Positions 1 through 10,084 of a stretch of DNA of 64,000 nucleotides are shown piece after piece (positions within the stretch are counted from its first letter, which is position 1; the number at the start of each line of letters is the position of its first letter). The DNA lies in assembly GCA_023227825.1 (NCBI GenBank), contig JALOCJ010000002.1, forward strand, positions 124,001-188,000. The letters run 5' to 3'. The translations under genes were made by a program, and so were the position numbers. The stretch is from Candidatus Cloacimonas sp. (GTDB lineage: Bacteria > Cloacimonadota > Cloacimonadia > Cloacimonadales > Cloacimonadaceae). Under the pieces are notes generated by a model. That model had not been told where the DNA came from and made no database searches. It was given only the letters and a program-made list of their open reading frames with translations.

Positions 1-1355
1 AGGATTTCATTTTCAAGCAAAGTGATGGTCTGCCTGAAAATATATTGTCAATGTATGAATTGGAAGGTAATTATTACATTGTAACCCGCAGTGGAATTTA
101 TAAGTTCACCACAGAAGAAGAAGGGGCTATGCTAATTGTTCCCGCGGTGAATGTAAACGGCAAGTTATATCCTTCCGGAGTAGCCAATAAATTTAACTAT
201 AAGCAGAACAATATTATCATTCCGGTGGATATTCTAAACGCAATGTATCCTGAAAAAATGAAACTTACTTATCGTCTGTTGGGCTATGAAAAGAATTGGA
301 AACAGCGTGATTATCTTCCTCAGATTGAATATCCAAAGTTACCTCCGGGGCATTATGAATTCCAGATTTATGGCACTTCTCCCATTGGCAAAAAGGCAAA
401 ACCCATCAGTGTGTTTTTTAGTATTGCGCCTCCTTTTTATGCTACCTGGTGGGCTTATTTGCTATATATAATTGCTATTCTTTTCTCTATTCGGGGAATT
501 TATAAACTGCGCACCAGGCAATTAAAACTGCGTAATTTAGCTCTGGAAAAAACAGTTGCAGAGCGCACGCAGGAAGTAATTGAAAAGCAAAAGCATATTC
601 AGGAGTCAATTAACTATGCCTATTTTATTCAAAAGTCAACTTTGCCTCAGGATTCAGATATGGCAGATGCTTTTGCTTCACATTTTGTGCTCTGGCAACC
701 CAAAGCAACTGTGGGAGGTGATTTTTACTGGCTGCATAAAAACGAAAAAGGAGAGGTCTATTTTGCCGTTATTGATTGCACGGGTCATGGAGTTCCGGGT
801 GCTTTGCTGTCAATGACTGTTTCCTCTCTTCTCAATCATCTGATTAAAGATATTGGAATGGATAAGCCCTCTGCCATTTTACAAACAATGCATCAGGAAT
901 TTGGTGCTGCCTTGCATCAAGAAAATCCTGAAGCACAACAGGACGGAGTGGAAATATCTTTTCTGAAAATAACTAAGGGGCTGATAACTTTTTGCGGTGC
1001 GGGACTCAATTTGGTGTATTATGATAAACAGAGCCAAACTTTGAATCAGATTCGCGGAGACAGATATGGCTTAGGTGGTTTGAAAAGACATCTGGAACTG
1101 GAATTGACGGAACATAATTTACCTTGTTCGGCAAACCTGCTGCTCTATCTTTATACCGATGGTATAATAGACCAGCCGGTTCCCGATGCGGAAAAAATAA
1201 AGCGTTTGGGCAACGTTCTCTGGTTGAAACTGATTTCCGAGCTTGTTTCTTTGCCCTTATCTGAACAGAAGACCCTTTTGGCAGAAAAGGTAAAAGCTAT
1301 GCTGGATTTTTATGAACAGCGAGATGATATTACGATTGTTGGCTTACAGCTGTAG
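1..1355 (+). CDS. 5'-truncated beta-propeller/Y_Y_Y sensor with SpoIIE-type PP2C phosphatase
   Basis: The frame is open from base 3, so the gene starts upstream of the window. The first residues (SDGLPENI) look like the end of a ligand-sensor propeller blade. In order follow a Y_Y_Y-like beta-sandwich (about nt 180-430), one membrane segment (about nt 435-500), a charged coiled coil, and a PP2C/SpoIIE phosphatase with GGDFYW, DCTGHGVPGA, YTDGIIDQP and QRDDIT metal-binding motifs. The phosphatase would be cytoplasmic and the sensor periplasmic. It is a paralogue of the protein at 5440-9297, nearly identical around the membrane segment. Known SpoIIE phosphatases dephosphorylate anti-sigma-factor antagonists; the target here is unknown. 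Its stop codon lies inside a dispersed hairpin repeat. Confidence 0.85.
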   Translation, partial: DFIFKQSDGLPENILSMYELEGNYYIVTRSGIYKFTTEEEGAMLIVPAVNVNGKLYPSGVANKFNYKQNNIIIPVDILNAMYPEKMKLTYRLLGYEKNWKQRDYLPQIEYPKLPPGHYEFQIYGTSPIGKKAKPISVFFSIAPPFYATWWAYLLYIIAILFSIRGIYKLRTRQLKLRNLALEKTVAERTQEVIEKQKHIQESINYAYFIQKSTLPQDSDMADAFASHFVLWQPKATVGGDFYWLHKNEKGEVYFAVIDCTGHGVPGALLSMTVSSLLNHLIKDIGMDKPSAILQTMHQEFGAALHQENPEAQQDGVEISFLKITKGLITFCGAGLNLVYYDKQSQTLNQIRGDRYGLGGLKRHLELELTEHNLPCSANLLLYLYTDGIIDQPVPDAEKIKRLGNVLWLKLISELVSLPLSEQKTLLAEKVKAMLDFYEQRDDITIVGLQL

Positions 1356-1385
1356 ACAGAGGATGCCGTTTCTCCGGCTACACAA
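1352..1385. repeat. Hairpin repeat of the GGAGGA/TCCTCC-TACACAA family
   Basis: Begins with GTAGAC, has a GGATGCCGTTTCTCC core and ends in GGCTACACAA; the outer GTAG and CTAC can pair. It matches copies at 12527-12560 and 12689-12717. It fills the gap between the phosphatase and the ABC gene and contains the stop codon of the former. Confidence 0.55.
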
Positions 1386-1394
1386 TATTGAGCA

Positions 1395-4300
1395 ATGATG
1401 ATTAACAAAAAGAAACAAAGAAAGGATGAGCTGCAAGATAAACTTCTTTCTGCAGTTGTTTCTGTTTATTTGTATATGGCACGCACGGCTAAATTCAAAG
1501 GTGCAGAGATAAATTTTGTAGACCGCATTCTGCAAAGTATGTTTGGTGGTGAAATTCCTCTTTATAAAATTGAGCAAGCAAGGCAGAAGGCACTTTCCTT
1601 AAGGGAGGCAGCCAATTTTTTGAATAGGACTTTAAATGCTGCCGATCGCACCAAAATTATCCTGAACCTCATCTCCCTTGCCTATTATGAACGCAGTAAA
1701 ATAAATATTTTAGGCAGTGTGGAAATTGTAGTTTTAGTAGACCTTCTCCGTTTGGAGGTGAATCTGCTGGATGCCATTTATGACCTTTTTGAAGACAAAA
1801 CCGATTTCATTAACTTATCGCTTTCTTATAAAGATATGGAAACGGGCTTGCTAAGAAATTCTATGTTATGGTCAGCGGAAGGAGGTGATTTTAAGTTCCG
1901 GGGTCCGCATAATAATGCTAAACTCCTGTTTATTATGATTGAATCCCTGGTTTTAGTAAATCCCTGTTCTAAAAATGATAAATCCATCTGTTCTTTAGTG
2001 GAAGGAACTGTTTTGCGGACTTTGGAGCAAGGCCATTTTCATCGTTTGCAGGAAGATAGCACTATAATCTTGCAGGGAGTAAAAGGAGAAATTCGGCTGC
2101 AGACAAAAGACCTGTGGACTATTTATAACCTGAGTTTCTCAGCGCAGGAATTGCATTATCCCGAATTTCAGGAAGGAAAACTAATATCTAAAAACTGCAA
2201 GTTCCGGCTGGAAAGCAAAACTAAATTCAAGCTGCATCAAACAAGGGAACTTGCCTTGGACGACCCGGTTCCTGATAGTTCGCAAACATTGTTGGAGGTT
2301 TTAACTCAAGAAGGACGGGAAAAAGAAAACCTTATTAAAGAGCAGGACTTTTATCTTTGCTGTAGTCGTTTGGGTTTATATCTTAGTTCCTCTTGTATTC
2401 CTGCAACAATTTTACATTTCTGTCAGCAAGAAGAAGAGCTTTGGGTAGAAAAAATGAACACTGCTGAGGTTTTCATAAACGGGAAGGCATTTACCGGTAA
2501 GCAACCTTTTGCTTTCAATCAGGATATTATTTCTATTGCTGAAACTAATTACCTTATCAATCGTAATCGGGAGCTGATTGAAATTCCTTTGCAGATTGAA
2601 AACTTCAATGTTGCTGAAATCTCTCACCAATTCAAAGATGGCACAACAGGGCTTGCCAGTATTTCTTTTCACTTAAAACAAGGAACAATGATGGCAGTTA
2701 TGGGTTCCAGCGGCAGCGGAAAAACAACTTTACTGCAAGTTCTATTAGGAGATATAAAAGCTACACATAGTGAAATAACAGTGGACGGTTTGGATTTTAA
2801 CTCCAATTATTCTTTTTTCCGCAAGTATATTGGCTATGTTCCTCAGGACGATTTACTTTTTCCCAATTTAACGGTATATGAAAATCTGCTCTATCGTGTG
2901 CATTTGGCTTTACCCTCTTTGAAAAACAAGGAGGAAATAAAGAGCCGAATACATAATTTACTGCAGACCGTAGGACTTTATGAACAGAGGAATATGTTGG
3001 TTGGAGATACTCTTAATAAAAAGCTCAGTGGAGGTCAAAGAAGGCGGTTAAATATTGCTTTAGAGCTTGTTTTGAACCCGATGATTATTATTCTGGATGA
3101 ACCCACCAGTGGACTTTCCTCCAAGGATTCAGAAAACATAGCAGAATTCCTGAATGAGCTGAAACAACAAAACAAAATTATTATCTGCACAATTCATCAG
3201 CCCAATGCTACTGTCTTTAACTATTTTGACAGCGTTTTACTTTTGGATAAGGGTGGCAGACAGGTCTATTTCGGTTCCGGTAAAGATGTCTTCAACTATT
3301 TTGAAGAAGAACTTGCCCAAAGCGGTAAACAGAAAGAAGCGTTATCTTTAAAAAGAAAACTATTGATGCCTGATTACTGTTATGACATCATTGAGCTAAC
3401 TGATTCTGCTGGCAATAGAAAATTCCCGCCGGAATACTGGCAGAGGAAATATCGTAATTACCGTTTTCAAAAAGCGATGGATAAGGATTTTGAACTGTCC
3501 AGCTCTAATCCGGGAAGAGAAATAGCAGTTGCTCCTAAAATAAAACAACCCTATCGTTTTGCCAATCTGTTTTTTTTAACAGCCCGCAATTTCCTGAATA
3601 AAAGCAGAAGCAAATTGAATGTAATGCTCACCTTACTGGCAGCTCCACTTTTGGCTTTTATTACAGCTTTTATGTTGCGTAGTGTTCCTGTTGGCGAAGT
3701 TTACAGTTTCGGACAAAATCAAAATTCCTGGCTTTTTGGTTTTATATCGGTTCTTATTTTCATCTTCATTGGCTTGGCTAATAGCATAGATGACCTGCTA
3801 AGTGAGAAACGCAGTATTATGCGAGAATTGAAACTAAATGTTTCTGCTGGTCAGCAACTTTTTGCCAAGGGATTGGTGTTATTTATTATGACTTTAATCC
3901 AGGTTTTGCTTTATTATTTTATTTCTGCTTTGGTTTTGGGTTTGCGTGGTTTTTTAGTTCCCCACTGTCTTTTTTTATTGCTGAGTGGAATTATCGGTTA
4001 CAGCATTGGCTTGATGTTTTCCAGCAGCATCAAAGACCGCAGTGCTGTAATCAATATCTTGCCGTTGGTCATAATACCTCAGATATTATTCAGCGGGGCT
4101 GTTATCCAATTTGCAGATATGAATTCTGCGTTGCGGATCAACAAAAAGAGCGAAATTCCCGAATTTTGTCATTTTATTCCTGCGCGTTGGCTTTATGAGG
4201 GCTGGATGATTTCTTCTGCTACCTTAAATACTATTCAGCGAGAGAACCGTAAATTCTATTCTCTTTCTCATAATGCTGCTGTTAATTATCAGACCTATAT

Positions 4301-4556
4301 GCAGGCAGTAGAGACCCATAACTCTTTTCTGGAAAAACACCCGCCAAGTAAATACAGTAACGACCTTATTAAACAGGCAATATCTATTGCCGATGGACAG
4401 TATCTGAATGAGCAGCGCAATATATTTCTCTCACCGGAAATGAAGTTTTGGGGAAAGGAGGTCTCTACTTTGTTTCTGGATATAATTATTTCGGTTTTAA
4501 TGGCTTGTGTTTTTGGCTTTATTACCTGGCTGCGTTTGCGTTATTATTTCCAGTGA
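1395..4556 (+). CDS. ABCG-type ABC transporter with N-terminal TerB-like and FHA-like regions
   Basis: This 1,053-residue fused ATPase-permease has half-transporter order NBD then TMD. Residues about 10-130 are helical and resemble TerB/DjlA domains. About 315-395 resembles a degenerate FHA fold (FINGKAF...DIISIAETNYLI). The ABC domain (about 405-640) has Walker A GSSGSGKT near 437, signature LSGGQRRRL near 544, Walker B/D-loop ILDEPTSGLSS near 566 and H-loop TIHQP near 598. Six hydrophobic segments follow (about 741, 778, 823, 854, 885, 1026), with a long soluble loop before the last. The ABC and permease calls are firm; the TerB and FHA calls are pattern-based inference. Substrate unknown. 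The stop is 6 nt from the next start, suggesting an operon with the cNMP-domain genes. Confidence 0.88.
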   Translation: MMINKKKQRKDELQDKLLSAVVSVYLYMARTAKFKGAEINFVDRILQSMFGGEIPLYKIEQARQKALSLREAANFLNRTLNAADRTKIILNLISLAYYERSKINILGSVEIVVLVDLLRLEVNLLDAIYDLFEDKTDFINLSLSYKDMETGLLRNSMLWSAEGGDFKFRGPHNNAKLLFIMIESLVLVNPCSKNDKSICSLVEGTVLRTLEQGHFHRLQEDSTIILQGVKGEIRLQTKDLWTIYNLSFSAQELHYPEFQEGKLISKNCKFRLESKTKFKLHQTRELALDDPVPDSSQTLLEVLTQEGREKENLIKEQDFYLCCSRLGLYLSSSCIPATILHFCQQEEELWVEKMNTAEVFINGKAFTGKQPFAFNQDIISIAETNYLINRNRELIEIPLQIENFNVAEISHQFKDGTTGLASISFHLKQGTMMAVMGSSGSGKTTLLQVLLGDIKATHSEITVDGLDFNSNYSFFRKYIGYVPQDDLLFPNLTVYENLLYRVHLALPSLKNKEEIKSRIHNLLQTVGLYEQRNMLVGDTLNKKLSGGQRRRLNIALELVLNPMIIILDEPTSGLSSKDSENIAEFLNELKQQNKIIICTIHQPNATVFNYFDSVLLLDKGGRQVYFGSGKDVFNYFEEELAQSGKQKEALSLKRKLLMPDYCYDIIELTDSAGNRKFPPEYWQRKYRNYRFQKAMDKDFELSSSNPGREIAVAPKIKQPYRFANLFFLTARNFLNKSRSKLNVMLTLLAAPLLAFITAFMLRSVPVGEVYSFGQNQNSWLFGFISVLIFIFIGLANSIDDLLSEKRSIMRELKLNVSAGQQLFAKGLVLFIMTLIQVLLYYFISALVLGLRGFLVPHCLFLLLSGIIGYSIGLMFSSSIKDRSAVINILPLVIIPQILFSGAVIQFADMNSALRINKKSEIPEFCHFIPARWLYEGWMISSATLNTIQRENRKFYSLSHNAAVNYQTYMQAVETHNSFLEKHPPSKYSNDLIKQAISIADGQYLNEQRNIFLSPEMKFWGKEVSTLFLDIIISVLMACVFGFITWLRLRYYFQ

Positions 4557-4562
4557 GGAATT

Positions 4563-4988
4563 ATGAACATCTATATTCGCTCTCAGGATTCAGACCTTTT
4601 CAAGTATCTTTCCGATGCTCAATATGCCCAAATATCCTCAAAAGCAGAATCCATAGAACTAAAACCCTCGGAAGTTATATTGGAAAAAGGTTCCCTGCCT
4701 GATAGCTTTATTATTCTGCAGGAAGGCGAACTGGAGCTTACAGGCAATCAATATTGGGGTTCCCTTTTCCCAGGTGAATACTATGGAGAGATTTTCTATC
4801 TGGAGTCATTTCCCAGCCCTTTAGAAATTAAAGCAGTTAAACCCTGCAGAGTGTTGAAATTGAAGTTCTCTGCCTTAAATGAATTTATTGCTGGTGATCC
4901 CGATTTGGCTGCCAGAATTCAGGCAGCTGTAAATGACTCTTTATGCCTGAAAATAATTCAATTAACTCACGGAAGTATAAATGGTTAA
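4563..4988 (+). CDS. Single-domain cyclic-nucleotide-binding-like protein
   Basis: This 141-residue protein consists only of a Crp/PKA-regulatory-type beta-roll, with no DNA-binding or membrane domain. The phosphate-binding-cassette region reads YYGEIFYLESFPSPLEIKAV; the Gly-Glu is present but the usual phosphate-contacting Arg is not obvious, so it may not bind cAMP or cGMP. It follows the ABC gene by 6 nt and overlaps the next start by 8 nt, implying co-translation with a second, similar protein. A role as a regulatory subunit for the transporter or phosphatases is inference. Confidence 0.75.
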   Translation: MNIYIRSQDSDLFKYLSDAQYAQISSKAESIELKPSEVILEKGSLPDSFIILQEGELELTGNQYWGSLFPGEYYGEIFYLESFPSPLEIKAVKPCRVLKLKFSALNEFIAGDPDLAARIQAAVNDSLCLKIIQLTHGSING

Positions 4989-5403
4989 GTATAATGACCA
5001 CCCGCTCTATTGTTTCTTGAGCCCGGAAGAGAAAAAACTGTTGCAAACCATAGTTAAATCTCAAAGTTTTATGGCTCACGAAACAATAATCAACCTCGGA
5101 GAACGCAATCGCGATATAATTTGTCTGGAAGAAGGCAGCGTTTCTATTCAGGTTGAAGATTTTGAAGGTAATGTGCGCGAAGTTACGCGTATCCATTCAG
5201 GAAACCTTGTGGGCGAAATGAATTTTATTATTCCTACACGCAGAACTGCCAATGTAGTTGCCTTAACTTTTGGGGAGGCAGATATTATTCCCTTTGCCAA
5301 ACTTTGCTCTCTGCTTAAAGAATACCCCCTTTTAGCGGAGAAAATATTTTCTGCTCTTTCGCTGCAGCTAAAAGACAAATATCTGGGGATGATCAATGCC
5401 TGA
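4981..5403 (+). CDS. Second single-domain cyclic-nucleotide-binding protein
   Basis: A 140-residue beta-roll domain related to its upstream neighbour. The binding cassette (LVGEMNFIIPTRRTANVVA) keeps both the Gly-Glu and an Arg-Thr, so this copy is the better candidate for real nucleotide binding. Its ATG lies in ATGGTTAA, where the TAA stops the preceding gene, so translation is probably coupled. There is no effector domain; it presumably acts through protein contacts. The next gene, a membrane sensor-phosphatase, starts 37 nt downstream. Confidence 0.78.
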   Translation: MVKYNDHPLYCFLSPEEKKLLQTIVKSQSFMAHETIINLGERNRDIICLEEGSVSIQVEDFEGNVREVTRIHSGNLVGEMNFIIPTRRTANVVALTFGEADIIPFAKLCSLLKEYPLLAEKIFSALSLQLKDKYLGMINA

Positions 5404-5439
5404 AATTATTTTGTTTAGTAGGGGAACAGGAGTTATATT

Positions 5440-8400
5440 ATGAAAAAAAGACCAACCCTTAAAAATATCCTGGTGCTTGGCATTCTGACTTGTTGCACTC
5501 TGCTTTTTTCTTTCACGGATAAAGAAGAACAGCAGAAATATCTGGAAGAATACAACAATATTCTGAAAGAGCAAAAGCGTGCCAGGGTTTTCAAATTCAG
5601 CGATGGATACCCTAAAGTTGAATTTCCTATTCTTACTGATCAAAATGGAATGAAATGGTTTGGACTATATGAACCCAGAACAATATTTGCCTTCACCGGA
5701 ACCAATTTTATTGATGTTCTTGCAACCAACAAAATAGCTCAAAATGATAGTATCGGAATAGATGTCCAAACTAAGGATAAAACACCTTATATTATGGGGA
5801 AACAACATATCTATAAATGGAACGGCTATAAACTGCTTGCCTATAAATTCCCTGAGAAGGATAAAATACGCCTTCTTCACGCGGCAGATGATAACAGTGT
5901 TTATTGCTATGGCGTGAAGGGCTATGCAGTGCTGAAAAACAATTTTTGGAATTACTATCCATATCAGGGATTTACTTATCCGGAATCAACTTCGGAAATT
6001 CAGAATATCTTTCTGTCTCAAACAAAAATTTTGCTTTCACTACAGATCAATATTCAAAATCCAAATCTCCTGCATTTTTATACTATAAAGGGAAATAAAC
6101 AGTTGCATACCTCTATTGGGATTGATTCCTCAGCAGTTTCTAAAAAATATGGCCTCTATTACTATTATTATTATAAAGAACTCAATGAAAATCAGGTTTG
6201 TATCTATAGTAAGTTTAGTAATGATGTCTATATTTTAAATACAAAGTTGAACACTGTAGAGAAAATTGAACTTGAACCTGATTTCGGAGTTGGCAATGCT
6301 ATTTATGAAAACTCAACTTTAGAATTTATAGCCCATAACACCCGGGGAGAAATGTGGACAACTAAAGTTTACAGCTACAATCTCTTAAATAAGACCAGGA
6401 TCATCCTAACCAGTTTTACCTATCCTAAACCAACAGTAAGCGATGCTATACAATTTATTTTTTATGTTTGGAAAAGTAAACTTTACTCTTTTCAAAGTCC
6501 GCCTGAAACTTATATTTACGGTTTACCGACAAGGGCAGCAAATAATAACTTTTCCTTTTATAATCTGGATAATAGTAAAATTGAAACCCTATATTATCCT
6601 GGTAAGATTATAAGAGCAGGTTATAATTGGATTGTCTGTTATGAACATCCCTCTTTCCCTGATATAACGGTCTATATTGTATATAACTATAAAACCAATA
6701 TCGGGTTACAGGAAGAATTGAAATTAAACTTATCTAAAGTTAGTGGCTGGCGTTTGTTTGACGCGGTCAGAGACAGTACCACAATTTCTTATATAAGTGA
6801 TGAAGGATTAACAATTTATCCTATCAATAAAGGAACCTCTCAAATACTTAAATATATTTCGGATCTACCAAAAGAAGATACAAAGAAGCAATATAATAAT
6901 TGGCTCCAAAATGAGATTTATTATTTCGGCTCCGATATAGTTCTTATTTCCTACTATTTTAAACAAAACAAACCTATGTTATCGGTATCTATTATCCAGG
7001 AGGGAGGTATTGAAAATATATGTGAATTAGCTCTAAAAGGGGAAAATATACATACATATTCTTCTTATATTGCCGATCCTGTTAGAGGGAGAATATACTT
7101 TCTGCAAGATAATAAATGGCATTATTTGGAACTTGCTACAAAAAAAATAGTATCAACAAATTACAATGCAGATTATAGACCCCTATTACACGAAATTACA
7201 ACTCCTTTAATGACTGATAAAAAAAACAAGAATATTATTTCTCTTACCAATAATTCTGAATATAAAGGCAAGATAGACATAAGTTTTATTGCTGATAAGT
7301 TATCAATTAAGATACCTGATTTTATCCAAAAGAGAGAAGGTATGATTTGGAATTTACTTCCTCAAAGCGTGTTAGATACAGAAAAAGAAATATTATATAT
7401 CAATGCATATAGATTAAATTATGGTAGTTTTATTAATATTTGGGGCTATGATAGATATACTCCTGATGTATTGAATACTTTAATTTTTAAGCAGATTTCT
7501 TATAAAGAGCAGGAATTTCTTTATCCCTGTATGTCTCTGAATTTGCGTAGTGGTGAAGTAAAACTACATCCTCATTGGTTACAGGTTTTCAGAGATGCGG
7601 AAAATAGATTGTATGCATTGTATAAAGATATTCCTGGTCCTAAAGGCAGAGTTTTTATCCGACAGATTATCAATGGGGAAGCAATCAGCAGTAAAGATGA
7701 TCCGGAACTCTCTTACAGCGAACTGGTGAAAAACAATCTGAAAGTAACACAGTTGGATAATAATCTGTTACTCCAAATTGGCAATACGCTTTATTATCGG
7801 GAAGAGGGTAAATGGCAAAAATTACTGGTTGCCAATTTGGAACAATATGGAGAGCTGCAAAACGGAGTTAAAATAAACGGCAATATCTACCTCGGTTGTG
7901 AATCCCGGGTAGTGAAAGTTTTACCTGATGGCAGCACTTTTGTGTTTGGAGAAAGCGAAGGAATTCCGGAAGGGGCTCTTTCTCTTTATAAAGTGAGGCA
8001 AAAGATCGTCATTAAAAACGAGACGGGTCTTTATGAATTTATGGAAGCAGGCAAAAATGTAAAAACGGTTCTGGCAGGTTTTTGGGCAGGTGAGCAGCTT
8101 GTTTCTGCGTCAATACCGCATAAATTCAGCTATAAAACTCATTCTGTGCGTTTTCCGGTGTCCATTCTGAATACATTATATCCCGAAAAGTGCTTTTTGG
8201 TGTATCAGTTAAAGGGCTACAATGATCTGCCTGTCCGGATTCCTTTTGCGGAAGAAATCCGTTTTGATAATCTGAAACCTGGTGCCTACAGTTTTTCTTA
8301 TACGGTTATTACGGAAACGGGGCAGCGGGTAAAATCTCCGGTAGTAGCGTTTACTATAAAACATCCCTTATATGCTACAGGGTGGGCTTATGCTGTTTAT

Positions 8401-9297
8401 GTAATTGCTTTTCTTTCTGCTCTTTGGGGAATTTATAAACTGCGCACCAGACAATTAAAACTACGCAATCTGTATTTGGAAAAAACAGTGGCAGAACGCA
8501 CACAGGAACTGAAAGAAAGACAGCAGCGCTTACAAGAATCCATAGAATATGCTTCCCTTATCCAAAAATCTATCCTTCCCCAAAAAACGGATTTACAGCA
8601 GCATTTTCCCAATCAGTTTGTCCTTTGGAGACCAAGAGACATTGTGGGAGGCGATTTTTACTGGCTCTATGCTCCGGATAGTTTTTGCACCTATTTTGCT
8701 TTAATTGACTGCACGGGTCATGGAGTTCCCGGAGCGCTACTCTCAATGACGGTAAATTCACTTTTGGATAACTTGGTGAAGGATAGGCAGTTAGATAATC
8801 CAGCAGAAATTTTGGCAAATTTGCATTTGGAAATTAGCACCACCTTGCATCAGCGTTCAGAACAAGCACAACAAGATGGAGTGGAAATTGCCCTGCTTAA
8901 AATTGAGGCAGCAAATAAATTACTTACCTTTTGCGGAGCGGGCTTAAACCTAGTGCATTATCTTCCGGATAAAGATGAATTTCATTTCCAGCGCGGAGAT
9001 AAACACAGCTTGGGTGGAGCTAAATGGTTTGAAACATTGCAGTTTGAAAATCATAAGATTATCTATAATACAGGGGATAGAATTTATCTCTATACCGATG
9101 GCATTATAGACCAGCCAGCCCTAAATTCAGAACCACCGAAAAGATTGGGCACTCAACTCTGGCTGGATTATTTGCAAAGCATAGCAGATAAACCCTTTGC
9201 CGAGCAACTGGACTTGCTTCACCTGTTTGTGAATGAACTGATAACTTTCCACGAACAAAGGGATGATATCACTGTTATCGGTATTGAACCACCATAA
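5440..9297 (+). CDS. Membrane beta-propeller sensor with SpoIIE-type PP2C phosphatase
   Basis: 1,285 residues. A signal-anchor-like hydrophobic stretch (about 9-26) is followed by a long beta-rich periplasmic region read as propeller blades, a Y_Y_Y-like module (about 885-970), a membrane segment (about 978-998), a coiled coil (LEKTVAERTQELKERQQRL) and a PP2C/SpoIIE domain. Motifs are GGDFYW near 1069, DCTGHGVPGA near 1090, YTDGIIDQP near 1218 and QRDDIT near 1273. The build resembles hybrid two-component sensors with the kinase replaced by a Ser/Thr phosphatase. It is a full-length paralogue of the truncated gene at the left edge. Start ATG at 5440 follows a GGGGAACAGGAG purine tract. Ligand and target unknown. 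Confidence 0.88.
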   Translation: MKKRPTLKNILVLGILTCCTLLFSFTDKEEQQKYLEEYNNILKEQKRARVFKFSDGYPKVEFPILTDQNGMKWFGLYEPRTIFAFTGTNFIDVLATNKIAQNDSIGIDVQTKDKTPYIMGKQHIYKWNGYKLLAYKFPEKDKIRLLHAADDNSVYCYGVKGYAVLKNNFWNYYPYQGFTYPESTSEIQNIFLSQTKILLSLQINIQNPNLLHFYTIKGNKQLHTSIGIDSSAVSKKYGLYYYYYYKELNENQVCIYSKFSNDVYILNTKLNTVEKIELEPDFGVGNAIYENSTLEFIAHNTRGEMWTTKVYSYNLLNKTRIILTSFTYPKPTVSDAIQFIFYVWKSKLYSFQSPPETYIYGLPTRAANNNFSFYNLDNSKIETLYYPGKIIRAGYNWIVCYEHPSFPDITVYIVYNYKTNIGLQEELKLNLSKVSGWRLFDAVRDSTTISYISDEGLTIYPINKGTSQILKYISDLPKEDTKKQYNNWLQNEIYYFGSDIVLISYYFKQNKPMLSVSIIQEGGIENICELALKGENIHTYSSYIADPVRGRIYFLQDNKWHYLELATKKIVSTNYNADYRPLLHEITTPLMTDKKNKNIISLTNNSEYKGKIDISFIADKLSIKIPDFIQKREGMIWNLLPQSVLDTEKEILYINAYRLNYGSFINIWGYDRYTPDVLNTLIFKQISYKEQEFLYPCMSLNLRSGEVKLHPHWLQVFRDAENRLYALYKDIPGPKGRVFIRQIINGEAISSKDDPELSYSELVKNNLKVTQLDNNLLLQIGNTLYYREEGKWQKLLVANLEQYGELQNGVKINGNIYLGCESRVVKVLPDGSTFVFGESEGIPEGALSLYKVRQKIVIKNETGLYEFMEAGKNVKTVLAGFWAGEQLVSASIPHKFSYKTHSVRFPVSILNTLYPEKCFLVYQLKGYNDLPVRIPFAEEIRFDNLKPGAYSFSYTVITETGQRVKSPVVAFTIKHPLYATGWAYAVYVIAFLSALWGIYKLRTRQLKLRNLYLEKTVAERTQELKERQQRLQESIEYASLIQKSILPQKTDLQQHFPNQFVLWRPRDIVGGDFYWLYAPDSFCTYFALIDCTGHGVPGALLSMTVNSLLDNLVKDRQLDNPAEILANLHLEISTTLHQRSEQAQQDGVEIALLKIEAANKLLTFCGAGLNLVHYLPDKDEFHFQRGDKHSLGGAKWFETLQFENHKIIYNTGDRIYLYTDGIIDQPALNSEPPKRLGTQLWLDYLQSIADKPFAEQLDLLHLFVNELITFHEQRDDITVIGIEPP

Positions 9298-9796
9298 TGT
9301 AACAGGGAGAATAAGTTAGCAAATTTTTTCCTTGCCCGGGAAACCGGTAGTTCCTAAAGGAATTATACCTGCAGTATTTGTTTAAGCAAACTTTACCAAT
9401 TCAAGTAGTTATCTACCTGTCCTGCAATGAGATAGCTATTTTATGGGCACTACACAAGTTTGTATATTTTCTTTAGGATAGGGATTTGCTTCACAATATT
9501 TTGGTTTGTAGACCAGTTGTAGATTGGTTGTAAGCGAAATAAAACTGTGTGGTGTGGTTACATTGAAGGCAAGTAAAAATTTTTAGTTAAAACATCCCAC
9601 CGTGTGCATCGTGCATTTTATTGGGGGCTTACGCTACCATCACTCACAGCCAATTATCCTTCTCAGTAGTAGTTTCCGCATTAAAAACTGCAAAAATGTT
9701 AAAGTGTATCATTTTTACTCATGCATACTGTATCATTTTTGATTGCCATTGACTCCCGTTATGTTGCTTTTACAGTTCTTCGCTTTAATCTTTAAT

Positions 9797-9876
9797 ATTT
9801 CTGTAACATATCTCTAACGATCCTTTAACGAGATTAAGGAATTGTTAGACAAGTGTTAAAGGAGTGTTAGAGAGTC
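9797..9876. repeat. 11-nt phased inverted-repeat element, copy 1
   Basis: Around a 3-nt centre (GAG, 9830-9832), the right side reads ATTAAGGAATT, GTTAGACAAGT, GTTAAAGGAGT, GTTAGAGAGTC. The left side, on the opposite strand, reads GTTAAAGGATC, GTTAGAGATAT, GTTACAGAAAT. All units are 11 nt. Elements of the same build are at 37358, 50423 and 59627. Confidence 0.7.
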
Positions 9877-9913
9877 GTTTTAGATTGGGTTGATAATTAA
9901 ATAGTTAAATAAG

Positions 9914-10084
9914 GTTTAGAAGGTTGAGAAAGTTTAGAGAGTTGAGAAAGTTTAGAGGGTTGAGATACTCTAAAGCCCTTTAGAGCGAAACACTGATAGC
10001 GATGGGTGCGTAAACCCCTCGGAAAATGAGGTTTAGATGGTTGAGATAGTTTAGAAGGTTGAGATAGTTTAGAGGGTTGAGATG
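9914..10084. repeat. 9-nt alternating tandem arrays (GTTTAGARR/GTTGAGAWA)
   Basis: Two arrays (9914-9967 and 10031-10084) each hold six 9-nt units alternating GTTTAGA-type and GTTGAGA-type. Between them are the hairpin CTCTAAA-GCCC-TTTAGAG (9968-9985) and the module AGAGCGAAACA...GGTGCGTAAACCCCTCGG, which recurs at 37185-37300. Confidence 0.75.
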
